Source: Neolentinus lepideus HHB14362 ss-1 (taxonomy: Eukaryota > Basidiomycota > Agaricomycetes > Gloeophyllales > Gloeophyllaceae). Taken from it: DNA of 60,023 bases. Shown here piece by piece: positions 10,121 through 22,439 of this stretch. Where the stretch lies: positions 129,668 through 189,690 of the forward strand of contig KV425581.1 in the NCBI GenBank assembly GCA_001632425.1, read 5' to 3'. Made by a program: the position numbers and the translations under genes. How positions within the stretch are numbered: position 1 is the stretch's first letter; each line of letters begins with the position of its first letter. The notes beneath the pieces were generated by a model. The model searched no databases. It saw nothing but the letters and a program-made list of their open reading frames with translations, and was not told the DNA's origin.

Positions 10121-12726
10121 CTACTTCGTCTTAATGAGCTCTGCTAGTTTCTCAGCGATGGCGACCACTGGAGCACAGGGATGCCCAGAGACCTGCGTCG
10201 GGAAGACTGAGGTATCACAGATTCTCAAAGCAGTGACACCATAGACGCGTAATTCCAGGTCCACGACGCTGTCCTTCGCAGAAGTACCCATGCGCGCCGA
10301 TCCAACCTAAAATGTGCGAGGTAAGATCCAAGAAAACAGTGACTATATAGAACCATACCGGATGCCACGCCGATGTCGCATTCACACTGAGCCACTTCTT
10401 TAAAGCTTCTTCGGTAAGCTAAGTCGTACATCGGAAGGTCAGCATCGAGACTGACACTGGATTGATTGACTCACAGTACCAGGACGAGCATCTCCAGGCC
10501 AGAAGATGCTATTCACATCCGCGACATCTCCTTTAAGATCCAGAAGATCTCTCAAAGGCGGTGTCTGCGCCAATGCCCGCTGGAGATACACTATGCGGAT
10601 CAAAAAGTTGAGGTCAGTCTCGTCCTGCATGTAACTATTGCCGAAGACAAATGTCAAGGTTAAGGCAAGTCAGGGAATGGATCAGAATCACTCACTTTCC
10701 ATTGATGACAGGCTTCTCCCAGACGGAAGTGGACTTGAGGGTGATTGAGCCCTTGGATTTAGGTTGCAACAGAATTCCACCCTGCACGATCCCCGCTTAG
10801 ATCAAAGACTAACCAATGGAGCTTGCACTCACCAAAGTTATGCCCTGAGTCCCCTTGGGCATCATTCCCATCCCAGACGGGTGAGCAACTAGCGGGAACC
10901 ATGTCAGTTCAGCATCGGGAGCACCGGGCCCCGTAGTAAGGTCTTCGACTAAGTATTCACTACCGGGACCAAAGGGCAAGCTAAAAGCCGTGTTTTTACT
11001 ATCATCCAATCTCCAGAGATAGTTATCTTACTAACTTCGGGTTATCAGATCGGAAAAATGCTGCACCAGGCACGACTGTGTGCGACATGGGACCCTTCCC
11101 CGTCAGAAGCCATCTCACAGCAGCTACAGCAGCACCGATAGGCTTGGACAGATTGTCCAAACTATGTCCCGGCTTACATGGAAAAACGACTGCTCCCGGT
11201 GATAAATGCTGATGCATGTCAGTGGCAAGACCTGCTCGAGACAAAACCTGAAGGCCCACTTGCATCCGAAAGATTCTTGCCTACAGCCTCCAAGACAGAG
11301 ACAGGAGTAATGTTAAAGCGCTCCAGCTCTGATTTGGGTCCTATTCCTGAGATCATCAGCAGCTGAGGCGTGCCGACTACACCTGCGCAGACGATCACTT
11401 CCCGGTTCGCTGCCACACGATAGCGAGGTGCAGCAGCAGCATGCGATAGTTCGACTCCAATTGCTCGCGGCATTGCTAGTTCATCAGAGAATATGATCCT
11501 CTCCGTGGACATCTCGACCAAGACAGTCAGGTTTGGCCGGGAAAGAACATCCGGGGTCAGGTATGCCGTAGCCGTTGAACTTCCTATTGTGGCGTGCGTG
11601 AACCGGTGTAGGTAACAGGTACATGGAACTGAACTCACTCTCTCCCTTCTGATCAACGAATTCAATAAAATTGGCAGCTCCGATGGTGCCAGCCTTTGTG
11701 TTGAAATCCCTGAATGAATTGATTGTAGATATATCAAACGGTAAAGAGTACGACTTGCTTGCTATACGGAATCCCTATTTTCTCACAGCTCTCAACGATA
11801 GCGTAGCAGACAGGCTGTGAGGCTTCGTCGAGTTGGGCATCCACGACATAAAAGCATGGACTTACAGGTAAATCAGCCTGCCGCGTGTGCCATGGTCCAG
11901 AGCTCCCGTGCAATGAGACGTCGACATTGGGGTGCGATGCACTAGGCGTGTAATTTTCGGCTTTCCTGAAATAGCTGAAGCGCACTAGGTGAGCATCGTC
12001 ACGCTTGGTATATAAACTGCGATTACATACGGCAAGAGATCGTTATAGCCCCATCCGGTCATCCCGAGCTTCACCCAATTGTCATAGTCTAAGGTATCTT
12101 CAGTTAAATGATTTCGATAGGTAAACCGCAAACTGACCTTCGGGAGCTGAGTGATGGTGTAGTAAAGCATTGATTGAACTTGGGGATATTCAGTGTGGGC
12201 ATGGTAGGCACAATGAAACTCACGAGCTAACCTTGTACCGCCTAGGAGCTTGCCCCGAGGCCAGTGTACTTTCCGATCGTTGAGAGCAGACTGTGGTCTA
12301 TGGCGGTGTCACGATACAGTTCTGAATTGACAGAATAGGCTTACATTGTTTCATAGTTCCAATCATACTGAGTAAAAAACAACTTCGGAAAAGCCAGAGG
12401 CATTCGACTTTCGAGGACGCCCTGGTTGCTGGAAAAGCGTGGATCAGATAAGTGCTTGATTCGAAGAGCTTTTCGCTGCTTGCCTTTTCCCTGCTTCAAT
12501 TAAGAGGACCGTCGTACCTCGGTCTTCGCTGAGCCTTGAAGCAAGCACACATCCAGCGGTGCCTATTCAGAAGTAAGGGTGAATATAGGGGAATATGACG
12601 ACGTTTCTTCTCACCTCCACCAACGATCACATAATCATACGAGCGCCATGCTGTCTTATCCGTTTCCGAAGATGGGGTGCCTACACGTGATGGGTCTGAC
12701 ACCAGTTTTGACTGAAAGTTGCCCAT
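10121..12726 (-). CDS. GMC oxidoreductase (FAD-dependent alcohol/choline dehydrogenase-like), 16 exons, intact
   Basis: Members of this family (CAZy AA3-like) oxidise alcohols, sugars or choline using FAD. Sixteen exons join in frame to 1,824 nt (607 residues plus stop), the usual family length. The N-terminus has YDYVIVGGG followed by TAGCVLASRLSED (FAD-binding Rossmann motif). Further motifs are RGKLLGG, TATAYLTP, GTPQLLMISGIGP and, at the C-terminus, AWHPVGSARMG and VSGHPCAPVVAIAEK, which supply the conserved catalytic His pair. No signal peptide is visible. The protein begins MGNFQSK, which fits an N-myristoylation signal. Introns are 40-61 bp; those at 12,429-12,483, 11,710-11,758 and 11,232-11,280 are GC-AG, and only these junctions keep the conserved frame. 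The start is the only Met ahead of the Rossmann motif. The substrate cannot be told from sequence. Confidence 0.93.
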
Positions 12727-14164
12727 GGTGTGTTAACAAAAGTCAGCGGATTCCAATGGATGCTAGATTGCAAGCGACGAGGTTTTTACTCTACCAGCGC
12801 CGAGTATCTTTCACGGGCAGAAGATAACTGCCCGTGATGAAACCTGGAATACACTGGAAGAAACAGATGGACAAGATGGAAATGACTTGATATTCTGACG
12901 TGATGCTGCTTCGGCAGCCTGCGATGACAGGACTGACCGAACATGCCTTACGGCACTACTGCAGCCAGCTTGCTGCAGTTGATCTGGGTGCCGAATGACG
13001 GAACTCTGAAATTGGAAATCAGAAGCTCGGGAAACCGCATCCGCGATCCTGATTGGTATCGAAAGGCTCGGTTTCGCCGCTGAAGCCATGCCGCTTATAG
13101 GAGCAGTGCAGAAATACTGACTTATCGATGATCCTAAAGAATGGGAGGTCCGTCGAACATCAGTGAAACTCGGAGTAAAAAAAGATTCATATTGTCGGAC
13201 ACCCACGCTATTAACATGCCCTTCTGTTCTGTTTTCAGATGATCAAGCTTGGAATAGTGAAAGTGATGCTGCTGTCGGTGTCTATTTCATCTTTCGAAAG
13301 CTTGGGCAGGCCAAATGAGCTATTCTCAGTAGTACTCGCACGTTATAACTTGGCAGACTGAACCAATCAGCAAGTGACCGTACATGTGCGAAGCGGGAGC
13401 AGATGGTGCGGGGCACCTAGTCACCGCCGCTACTTTTGTACAAGTGATATGGAAGGTTCAAATTTTCTCGAATTTTCTATCTCAGGTAGTCGGCTCAGGC
13501 GGCTTGTCAGATCGTCAAGCCGGATCCTGCACTCGGGCTCGGGCCAGGGCTTGTTATGCTGCGGCGCGACCTGATAAAATTCGACACATTAATGTCACGA
13601 TCATCGGCGGGTGCTTGCTGAGGAAGGGACGAATGGGAAAAATGCGTCACGCGTCATAAAGCCTGACGAATCGGTCGGAATGGTACAGTATTCATTCTCA
13701 AGTTTATTTCAACAAATTACGTAACTTGTAACGGGCACGGTTGTTGCGAGACCGCGCCCGGCACCTAATAGAACATACGAGACTGAAAGAGACCCGCAAC
13801 GGACTGAGAGAGCAAGAAAGGCGTCGATTACTGGCGTTGGCAAGACAAAGAGCTACTAACTACCACGACACGACGAACTAGACTACGTTACATAAGCATG
13901 GATGGCCTTGGCCATTACATAACTGCGCTTCGGGCATCCCTCTGGGACAGGCACGCTGCCTTAAGACACACTCTTTGGTTCATTTAAACACATTGTGGCT
14001 TGCATACAGATACACATCATTCCTCACACGTAGCACTCGGATCTCCTAGACTTGACTAGTATCACTATCTTTGTTTAGCCAAGTTGAATCTAAAGATTCG
14101 GCTTCAGATATTCCTGTTCCGGTCTTCAGAGGCGGAGGTGGGTCAGATGCAGCTCCGTCATATC
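12727..14164. other. Intergenic: GMC upstream region and 3' flank of the membrane protein gene
   Basis: The region between the GMC start and the stop of the next minus-strand gene shows no repeat-family match and no convincing gene. The first few hundred bases would hold the GMC promoter. I could not pick a TATA box or operator with confidence. Short open frames on both strands (for example 12,811-13,206) lack splice structure or motifs. Confidence 0.5.
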
Positions 14165-15901
14165 TTAAAAACAGTCAATGAAAATCGCGACAGCCATACA
14201 AGTGAAAACATACTCCATAACTGTTTCCATTCGTATCGTCACCGGCAGCGACGTGCTCCCGTTGGTCCTTCTCGGTCGACGAAGCGCAGAGCTACCGGCT
14301 GATCCATCCTTGATGTTGACATTGAAGCTTAATTGGGTATCAGCGAGCGCTGCTGAATCATCGACGATGATCTAGATGTTCTCACCGATTTTTCGGGTTC
14401 AAAATGAACTCGGAAAGACCCTTGTACATTCTTGTGGCGCAAATAGTCCTATATGCCGCCCCTCCAGTGAGCCCACGGCAAGCACGAAGGATGGCAATGT
14501 ACAGACATAACGATAACTAGAAATGTCATGAATAACAGGCTGTATCTAGATAAATCTTGAATCTTACTTGCGGACGGCTCATACATCTAAATAATATCTG
14601 TGTCGTCAGTGTGGTACGATCATGATATTATAAGTCTTACGTAGTCCATGACATCTAAGTTTTTCATGCGTAAGTGTGGAGTAACGACGAACGACAATGG
14701 ACCCACCATTCAAGTCAAGTGTAAGAAAAACCTCGGAAATGGATGGTCAGTCAGTTGCACGCCCATGGCTGCATTTGAAACTGGATACATACGGCTGGCA
14801 GTATATAACCTACAGTGGCAGCCAACATCCATACAAGACCCTCCAAACGCAGCCATTAGTGAATGTTCCGATGGATGAGCGCATATTCTTACCTGCCTAT
14901 ACAGCAATCTCCACAGTCGGCTGACTCCTTCTTTGCGCAGGAGGCCGACGACGCTGACTATCAGGAAAATCAGATCGCTGGAGAAACTGACCCAGACATT
15001 AAGCTTGGCCCTGGAGGCATTAGTTATGGAGCAGGACTGCGCCTCGGGCGCCCATATCGCATCAGCCTATATAACTCTATTATGTCACGTCGTATATAAT
15101 GGAGCATATGGACGAACGACATATATTCCTGTTTATCAGGCCGTCAAGAGCGAGAAGGGAAGGTTGATATCTGAAAAAGCGTACCGTGAAGTAAAGTACC
15201 CCAGTTGGCGAGTAACAGTAGAACAATCGGAATTTTGACCATTTTAGCCCCCCCATTAATCGCGATTCTTTACAAACATTAGGGAGTATCGGCAATATAT
15301 AGCGACGGCTTACGTTCTCATCGCGAGGAGTACGGATGTAAGCCCTATGGCGAAGTGTGCCAATCCCTGTACAGCTCAGTTAAGTGCTGGCAACATCAAG
15401 ACAGTCATCTATTGGGGTACTGGCCGTGATGGCTCTTATCGCCACCTACAAAAGAGCATTAACTGCGTAAGTGGATACATTTGACCTTACTTACGGTGCA
15501 GTTGATCTCAGTCCAGATATTGAATATAGCTAAGAATAAGGCGAATGCGAAAAGGGCCAACCAGCGGCAGAGAATGTATATCTGGTGGCTATATAAGCGG
15601 CAGGGCTATTAGGCAACCAAACAGTGCTCACAGCTATGGACCATCGAAATTGTCTGCTGCCGGTGTAAATGGACCATTCAAATGGAAACGTTACAATGAA
15701 TTCCCATCTGCAGGTGTTGTTAGCAACTTTTGTATAAATTGATCGAGATGATACCATACAAGTATAGACCAGCTTGGATGTGGATGACGCGGATAAGAAT
15801 CTCTGCAGGTAGCAGTGTCAAATCGCAAACAAGTGACTGACAAAAGAGAGCCATGTACCGGCTTCGTAGGCTATGACCAGAGGGTCCTTCCAGTTGACCA
15901 T
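14165..15901 (-). CDS. Predicted multi-pass membrane protein of a basidiomycete family
   Basis: The start MVNWKDPLVIAYEA joins over introns at 15,803-15,858, 15,708-15,759, 15,582-15,631, 15,367-15,494 and 15,268-15,313 to exons with the family pattern as I recall it: LYLWEFIVTF, a hydrophobic span starting ILCRWLALFAFALFLAIF, HFAIGLTSVLLAMRTIAI, IPIVLLLLANWGTLLHG, IWAPEAQSC, LIFLIVSVVGLLRKEG, LWRLLYRQGLVWMLAATVG and, near the end, ATRMYKGLSEFI plus a polar tail. Six or seven membrane spans are likely. The first five junctions keep frame. The fourth intron (128 bp) may hide a microexon, and the exon limits at 15,080-15,185, 14,570-14,820 and 14,340-14,400 are uncertain. Function is not known to me; proteins of this build are often called receptor-like. 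The low-copy setting next to the GMC gene suggests a resident host gene. Confidence 0.72.
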
Positions 15902-17598
15902 TGTGCACAAGGCAGAGGAGGGATTTGTAGAAGGAGTGATTCTAAGAGATGTCCTCAGAGCAAGGGAAGGTGCCTCTTTTCTATCCAGATGCCCATCATG
16001 GCTGTGTACGGTCGATGAGATGGACGCAACAAAAATCAATCTGATGGGTTTTATTTGTACACCGAAGGATGAACTTGCACTAACATCTATTCTTGTACCA
16101 ACATCTTGAAGCGCCACCTACTACAAGGATCAGGAAGATTCATACCGAGATGGCTGCAAGAAGTACTTGACACGGGAGTCGATGAGATCCAAGCTAAGTC
16201 AATGCGAATCGAGGGAATGGGTAGAGCGACACGGGCAGTGTGTGACATCAAGTGTTCATAATACAACACCAGCTCAAATACCCTTGTGTAGGTCTGAATC
16301 GTAGGCGATTTCATATTCATTCACTCCTATGTGGACAAACATGCATACAATGCATACGCATTCCGTGTATGGGCCTCGATTGCTGTGCATTCGTATGAAA
16401 CAAAAGTGGGATGACCAACTAGATACAGCTGCTAGATGGGCCCTACTGGACTACGGGCAATCGCTTTATCGCGATTGCCCATTCCAATTAATTGTGATTC
16501 TCAGGAATTGATATTCCTGGTAATCGGTGGGAACTGCTGAAAAAGCGGGAGATTTTAACCTTATGTCATATGCTACATAGCTCGCTGTCATTGCTTCCGA
16601 GTTAGAATAAGGCGTAACGCCGCGGGAGCACCGCAGGGCTTGTTATCGTGGGGAGGTTGGTTGCAACAGATCTAACAGTCGCAATGTCGAACTTTGCTAG
16701 ATTGAAAGGCTTCGTGATTTCCACACATTGAGATTGGATGCCCACTTAGGTCTAGATCTGAATACATTCAGCCCAACTTTTCTCCGGTCATATCATAAGT
16801 CGAACTAAAATAGTATGTCTGTCGCGCTCACCTCAGCTATTGAATTCGACTACATACTTCGGCAGGCCTTTGCCGGACTAGAACTTGTCATGTTAGTGAT
16901 CCCAGAAGTTTGCACTGGCTGAAAACTGATCTCGAACTTAGTCCAACTTGAAGTTGCGAGCGGGGATCTCGGACACACATGTCAGTAAAGTTTGATAGTA
17001 TCCTGTGGCTGAACTTGAGGAATAACGGGTGCTGCACGGCACGCCCGGGCCCGATTCCCCACCGGTCATGGTCGGGTGGTTATAGCTCAGACCAATCGAG
17101 TGTGGTGAATGCTATGGGCACAATGCTACATTATTCGAGACTCAAATAGCATTATAGTATCTGAGAGCAGGTGGAGTCCTTCTAGTACTTTACAAGTATT
17201 CCATGTACAAAGAATTCTGTGAAAGCATCTCTGTGATATGTCTCATGAAGGCATTCCAACCCAGACAGCACCCATGTGATTGTAACATCACCTAAATAGG
17301 CTAATGTGGCATAAGGATGGAATTCAAATCCACATACAATTGCTGTCGACAGTAGATCTGACAGTCTGGGAACAGTTCCCGTCCACACCACAGGCACCCA
17401 TGTGTGAATTCCAAGTACATGGGCTCTCCGAGAAATCGAAGCCACGGTCTTGGTATTTGCACAGGACGACCTTGTGAGCCTTGGATGTGTGTGATATACA
17501 AGTCACTGGATTGAAGAGTGCATGCCTCGCAAATGTCAGCTTCGGGTATGCCATGAATAGTCCATCATATGTGATCTAGTTCATAACTTGAGTACCGT
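15902..17598. other. Intergenic, no confident gene
   Basis: The upstream flank of the membrane protein gene is followed by about 1.6 kb without repeat-family matches. On the minus strand at 17,182-17,554 three overlapping frames are open for 66-87 codons, one of them Cys-rich. None has a splice pattern or a recognisable motif, so I leave them uncalled. The left edge of the LTR cluster is at 17,599. Confidence 0.45.
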
Positions 17599-18617
17599 TG
17601 ATATGCACTGACACATGATGAAACCCGTGAAGATGAGACCTAAAGACAGACACAACCACAAAGCAAACACCAAACCCTTGGTGTCAGATCGCTGCGAGGC
17701 CCCGGGTAATGAAGGGTATAGATAGTTTGGAGGGGATGGTTGTAGGTGAGATGTATAGATGGGGCTAAAGAGAAGTTGGCACTGAGTTGCTATTCGGCAG
17801 CAGTCTGATTCTAAGGAGCAACACTATGCACTATCTAAGGTTATGCGCATGGCACTATGTAGGTGCTATATGATGCTTCTCCTGGTCAGCTCTGTATGGT
17901 CTTTGGTGCTCTGTATAAGAACACTGCTTGCAGTCACTATCTCTAACTCAGGTGTATAGACTCTGGTTATTATGATGCTACAGTGCACAAGGCTGCCTAA
18001 GAGAGAGGGACTGGTGAAGTGTTTGCTTACTATCAGCAATGCTACACTGACTTGCTCTGTTGCTATCACTGGGTGAAGTCAGAGGTACACAAGAGTACCT
18101 AAATGCAAGTCGCAAGATGGCCTTAGAAGAAGCTCTGATGCGAGACTGAAATCTGAAGAGTATGGTGAAGATAACTTGTTTTACAAAACAGAAAAGTGAT
18201 GTCTTAAATACAAGAGAGCAACTGCTCTATGTCTGACTCTAACTACCTACTACCATGAGTTGTGCCTTTGCTCAGCCTCACATCCATATGCCATGTACCA
18301 CCTCATTCCTAGGCCACACATGCCCTCCTACCAATACCTCATGTGACTTGGTTGCACCAATTCTAACATCCACACTGTTTCTTGGGTGGGAGCCAGTCAG
18401 ATTGCTTTGACTTGTGTTCCAGAGCACCTCCTTGATGATCAGGCAGCAGGCTATGCAGCAGATATACTTGTGTGATCTTGCAGAAAAGGGATAAAGGGTG
18501 GGGTCGCTATATTGGGCAGCAGTGTCGTGATAGCCAAAGTCACACCATGTGTCGGGGCACACTGTAGTGCCTAAAGAGGGTCACACTGACACTGCTAGCA
18601 CTGATCTGAAGTAGCAG

Positions 18618-19932
18618 TGATACGCACAGACACACGACGAAACCCGCGGAAATGAGACCTAAAGTGTAGACACAACCACAAAGCAAACACCGAAACCCTT
18701 GGTGTCAGATGGCTGCAAGGCCCGGGGTAGCGAAGGGTAGTATAGTTCGGAGGGGATGGGTGAAGGTGAGACGTATAGTTGGGGCTAAAGGAAGGTTGGC
18801 ACCAAGTCGCTACTCAGCGGCAGTCTGTGGAGTAAAGGCGACGCTATATGCTATGTAGCGCTATGTGCACGGTGCTGTATAAGCGCTGTACGATACTCCT
18901 CCTGCTCGGCGAGTAGCGGTCTTCGATGCTCTATAGAGGAGCGCTACTGGTGGTCGCTACCTCTAACTTGAACGTATATTGATTCTGATTAGCACTACGC
19001 TACAGCGCATGGGGCTGTCTTGGAGAAGGGAACGTATAAGGGGTGACTTTACGAACAGTGACGCTACGCTGGTGTATTCTGTCGCTATCTCCGGGTGAAG
19101 TCAGAGGTACGCAAGAGTACCTAAACACGAGTCGCAAGACGGACTTAGAAGAAAAGCTCTAACGCAAGATTGAGATCTGAAGAGTGTGGTGAAGATTCCT
19201 TGCTCTACAAACAGTAGAGTAATGGCTTAAATACATAAGAGCAACTACTCCTTGTCCGATCCTATCTACCTACTACCGCGAATTGTGCCTCTGCTCAGCC
19301 TCACATCCATACGACCTGTACTGCCTTGCTCCTAATCCACATGCGCTCTGCAACCAATACCCTGCACGACCAACTCTATCACATGCGCCACTCCACGGAC
19401 GGGAGCCAGTCGGGTGCGTCTTGACTTTGCGTTAGGGCGCGCCTCTTCGATGATCCGGGGGCAGGCTATGCTGCCGATGCTAGCGCGATACTGCTGAAAG
19501 AGGGATAATGGGCGGGGCCGCTCTGTTGTGCAGCGGTGTCGTGATAGCCGTGGTCGCGCCATGTGTCGATGCGCACTGCACACATAAGGAAAGTTGTGCC
19601 AATAAAACTTGCGCTGATCCAAAGCGACGGCGGGCTGTATGCCATATGGAAAGGCGCCCTGAGACACCGCCTCAGTTCGGACTGCAGTAAGAATGCTGGC
19701 CGACGCCTGCCGAAATGCTGATGACTCGACTGAATGATGTCCAACGTCCGAGCTACCGAGGAGCCATCCTAAGTCCGCCGAGGAGCCGAGAGCCTTGTTG
19801 CTGGTGCGTAGGGTCGCTAGTGCACGGAGTACCGACAGTGCGCTATTGAGTCACTAAGTCGCCGTTCCCACGAAGCACGCGTAATCGCCCTAAGTCGCAT
19901 TTTCTGGGGTCAGAAGCCAACGGGGCCTATCA
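18618..19932 (-). mobile_element. Solo LTR of the TGATAGG family, inserted in the older LTR
   Basis: This 1,315-bp LTR has TGATAG...TATCA-type ends. It interrupts the older LTR within the segment that reads TCTGAAGCAACAGCAGGCT in another copy (29,672). Flanking tetranucleotides GCAG (18,614-18,617) and GCGG (19,933-19,936) form a 4-bp target duplication differing by one transition. CpG content is much higher than in the host copy. Confidence 0.85.
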
Positions 19933-20018
19933 GCGGCTGGCTGTATGCCATATGGAAATGCACCCTGAGACACCACTCAGTCTGAGCTGCAGTAATACCG
20001 TCAGGTGGTGCATGCTGA

Positions 20019-21330
20019 TGATACACACAGACACACGACGAAACCCGCGGAAAGGAGACCTAAAGTGTAGACACAACCACAAAGCAAACACCAAAACCCT
20101 TGGTGTCAGATGGCTGCAAGGCCCGGGGTAAACGAAGGGTAATATAGTTCGGAGGGGATGGGTGAAGGTGAGACATATAGGTGGGGCTAAAGGAAGGTTG
20201 GCACCAAGTCGCTACTCGGCGGCAGTCTGTAGAGTGAAGGCGACGCTATGCGCTATGTAGCACTATATGCACGGCGCTGTATAGGCGCTGTACGGTAGTC
20301 TTCCTGCTCGGCGCTATGCGGTCTTCGATACTCTATAGAGGGGCGCTACTGGTAGTCGCTATCTCTAACTCGGACGTATATTGACTCTGATTAGCACTAC
20401 GCTACAGCACACGGGGCTGTCTTGGAGAAGGGAACATATAAGGGGTGGCTTACGAACAGCGACGCTACGCTGGTGTACTCTGTCGCTATCTCTGGGTGAA
20501 GTCAGAGGTACGCAAGAGTACCTAAACACGAGTCGCAAGATGGACTAAAAAAAAGCTCTGACGCAAGATTGAAATCTGAAGAGTGTGGTGAAGATAACTT
20601 GTTGTACAAACAGTAAAGTAATGGCTTAAATACATAAGAGTGACTACTCCGTGTCCGATCCTATCTACCTACTATCGGAATGGTGTCTCTGCTCAGCCTC
20701 ACATCCATATGACCTGTACTGCCTTGCTCCTAATCCACATGCGCTCTGCGACCAATACCCTGCGCGACCAACTCTAATATGCGCGCCACTCCGCGGACAA
20801 GAGCCAGTCAGGTGCATCTTGACTTTGCATTAGGGCGTGCCTCATCGATGATCCGGGGGCGGGCTATGCTGCCGATGCTAGCGCGATGCTGCTGAAAGAG
20901 GGATAAAGGGCGGGGCCGCTCTGTGGTGCAGTGGTGTCGTGATAGTCGTGGTTGCACCATGTGTCGATGCACACTGCACGCATAAGGAAAGTCGTGCCAA
21001 TAGAACTTGCACTGATCCGAGGCGACGACGGGCTGTACGCCATATGGAAAGGCGCCCTGAGACACCGCCTCAGTTCGGACCACAGTAAGAACGCCGGCCG
21101 ACGCATGCCGAAATGCTGATGACTCGACTGAATGACATCCATCGTCCGAGCTACCGAGGAGCCATCCTAAGTCCGCCGAGGAGCCAAGAGCCTTGTCGCT
21201 GGTGCGTAGGGTCACTAGTGCGTGGAGTACCGACAGTGCGCTATTGAGTCGCTAAGTCGCCGTTCCCATGAAGCGTGCGTAATCGCCCTAAGTCGCGTTT
21301 TCTGGGGTCAGAAGCCAACTGGGCCTATCA
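20019..21330 (-). mobile_element. Second solo LTR of the TGATAGG family, inserted in the older LTR
   Basis: This 1,312-bp LTR is very similar to 18,618-19,932. It splits the older LTR between CATGCTGA and GATGCTGATGAC, a join seen uninterrupted at about 29,750. Flanks CTGA (20,015-20,018) and CCGA (21,331-21,334) are a 4-bp duplication with one C/T difference. Confidence 0.85.
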
Positions 21331-21554
21331 CCGAGATGCTGATGACTCAACTGAGTAGTGTTCGGCTGACCACACCATCTAGAAGCCATCCTAAGTGTGC
21401 CGAGAAGCTGTGTGCCTTGTCACTGGTGCCTAGGGTCACTAGTTCACCACCTGCTGCTACTGTGCTATTGAGTCGCTAAGTCGCCATTCCCACAAAGAGC
21501 ACGGAATTGTGCTAAATCATGTTTTCTGAGGTCAGAAGCCAATGGGGCCTATCA

Positions 21555-22329
21555 CTGAGTACCACTATCATTCCAAAATATGCTCAGCACCTTAGAAACA
21601 ACTAGTCCAAAGGAAAACCTTCCAAAAATGCTCCATCTGCAGTGTCAGCACCCATGAATGACTTGTAGGAGCTGACTTGCATCTTGAACATTGTAAGGAT
21701 AGTTGGCAAAAGTTCATGATGGCATCAGAGTGGCAAGGAGGGTCTGCAGCACCTGAACTCAGTGCATCCAATCAACTCAGAGGTACCACATGGTTGAATG
21801 GAGGATAGGATCATCGCAAGTGCATAAGGGAGACTGGATACAGTCAACTTGGCATGGATAAGCTCATAATAGAGGTGCTGAGATCACTGAGTGTCATGAG
21901 ATCACTGAGTGTCATGAGATCACTGAGTGTCATGAGATCACTGAGTGTCATGAGATCACTGACATCAGGAGGTTCTGAAGGTCCTGAATGCTGACTAGCC
22001 TCACAACAGCCACATGATGATGTTCTGGAGCACGTAGGAGGTCTGCCAATAATGTCGGTGCTGCTCTCAAGGTGCATAAGGGTTGCTTGGTCATCTCAGC
22101 ATACAGTAAAGGCCCTGAGGATCTCCGAGGATGCAGTGGTGAAGTACTGAAACTCAGTGCAATGTCTAAGTGCATCAGTTGTAGCAGGCGTGTGGCTTGG
22201 AGCTCAGATATGAAGTACATCGGAGCATGGGGATGTGTCAGAGGTAATGGAAGTGGTGGAGTGTTCTGAGAAGTTGTTAGAAATGCTGAAAATGCATTTT
22301 CGGAGGATAGTGGCCCCTGAGGCCTATCA
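21555..22329 (-). mobile_element. Divergent LTR related to the D-type LTRs
   Basis: On the minus strand from 22,329 the sequence opens TGATAGGCCTC and shares CCTCNGAAAATGCATTTT with the LTRs at 42,795 and 56,913, then diverges. The right flank is GCGT. The left boundary is not clear and may be lost. An open frame of 146 codons (21,948-22,388) spans this LTR start and a tandem repeat, and I do not consider it a gene. Confidence 0.5.
21880..21962. repeat. 18-bp tandem repeat, about 4.6 copies
   Basis: The unit GAGATCACTGAGTGTCAT is repeated four times exactly and once partially. The length is a multiple of three, so a hexapeptide repeat appears on the minus strand, but it lies in LTR-like sequence. 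Confidence 0.9.
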
Positions 22330-22439
22330 GCGTCTTGCAAGGCCACTGTTTCCAGCCAATTTAGTAATACTTTACCTCTCACTACCACAATATAGTAGTA
22401 CCGTTGGGCCAGTGAACAATTACTATGGTTGTAGTTTTA

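Larger units (their letters stand above)
17599..21554 (-). mobile_element. Solo LTR of the TGATAGG family (older, split by two insertions)
   Basis: Read on the minus strand the LTR begins TGATAGG at 21,554 and ends ATATCA at 17,599. Its three pieces are 17,599-18,617, 19,933-20,018 and 21,331-21,554, and together they restore one LTR of about 1.3 kb. Flanking tetranucleotides are CCGT (left) and CTGA (right), which agree only partly. Compared with the two copies inside it, many CpG sites have become TpG or CpA, consistent with greater age. No internal coding region is attached, so it is a solo LTR. Confidence 0.8.

Noticed and set aside
12811..13206. 131-codon minus-strand frame upstream of the GMC gene
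   Set aside because: Ser-rich without motifs and positioned where the GMC promoter should be; likely non-coding.
17182..17554. Cys-rich small protein as an effector candidate
   Set aside because: No signal peptide, no splice evidence and three overlapping frames equally open; too weak to call.
21880..21962. CRISPR-like array
   Set aside because: The copies are contiguous without unique spacers, so it is a simple tandem repeat; the genome is eukaryotic.
21844..22388. Minus-strand frames with a repeated hexapeptide
   Set aside because: They come from an 18-bp tandem repeat within LTR-like sequence and run across its boundary.
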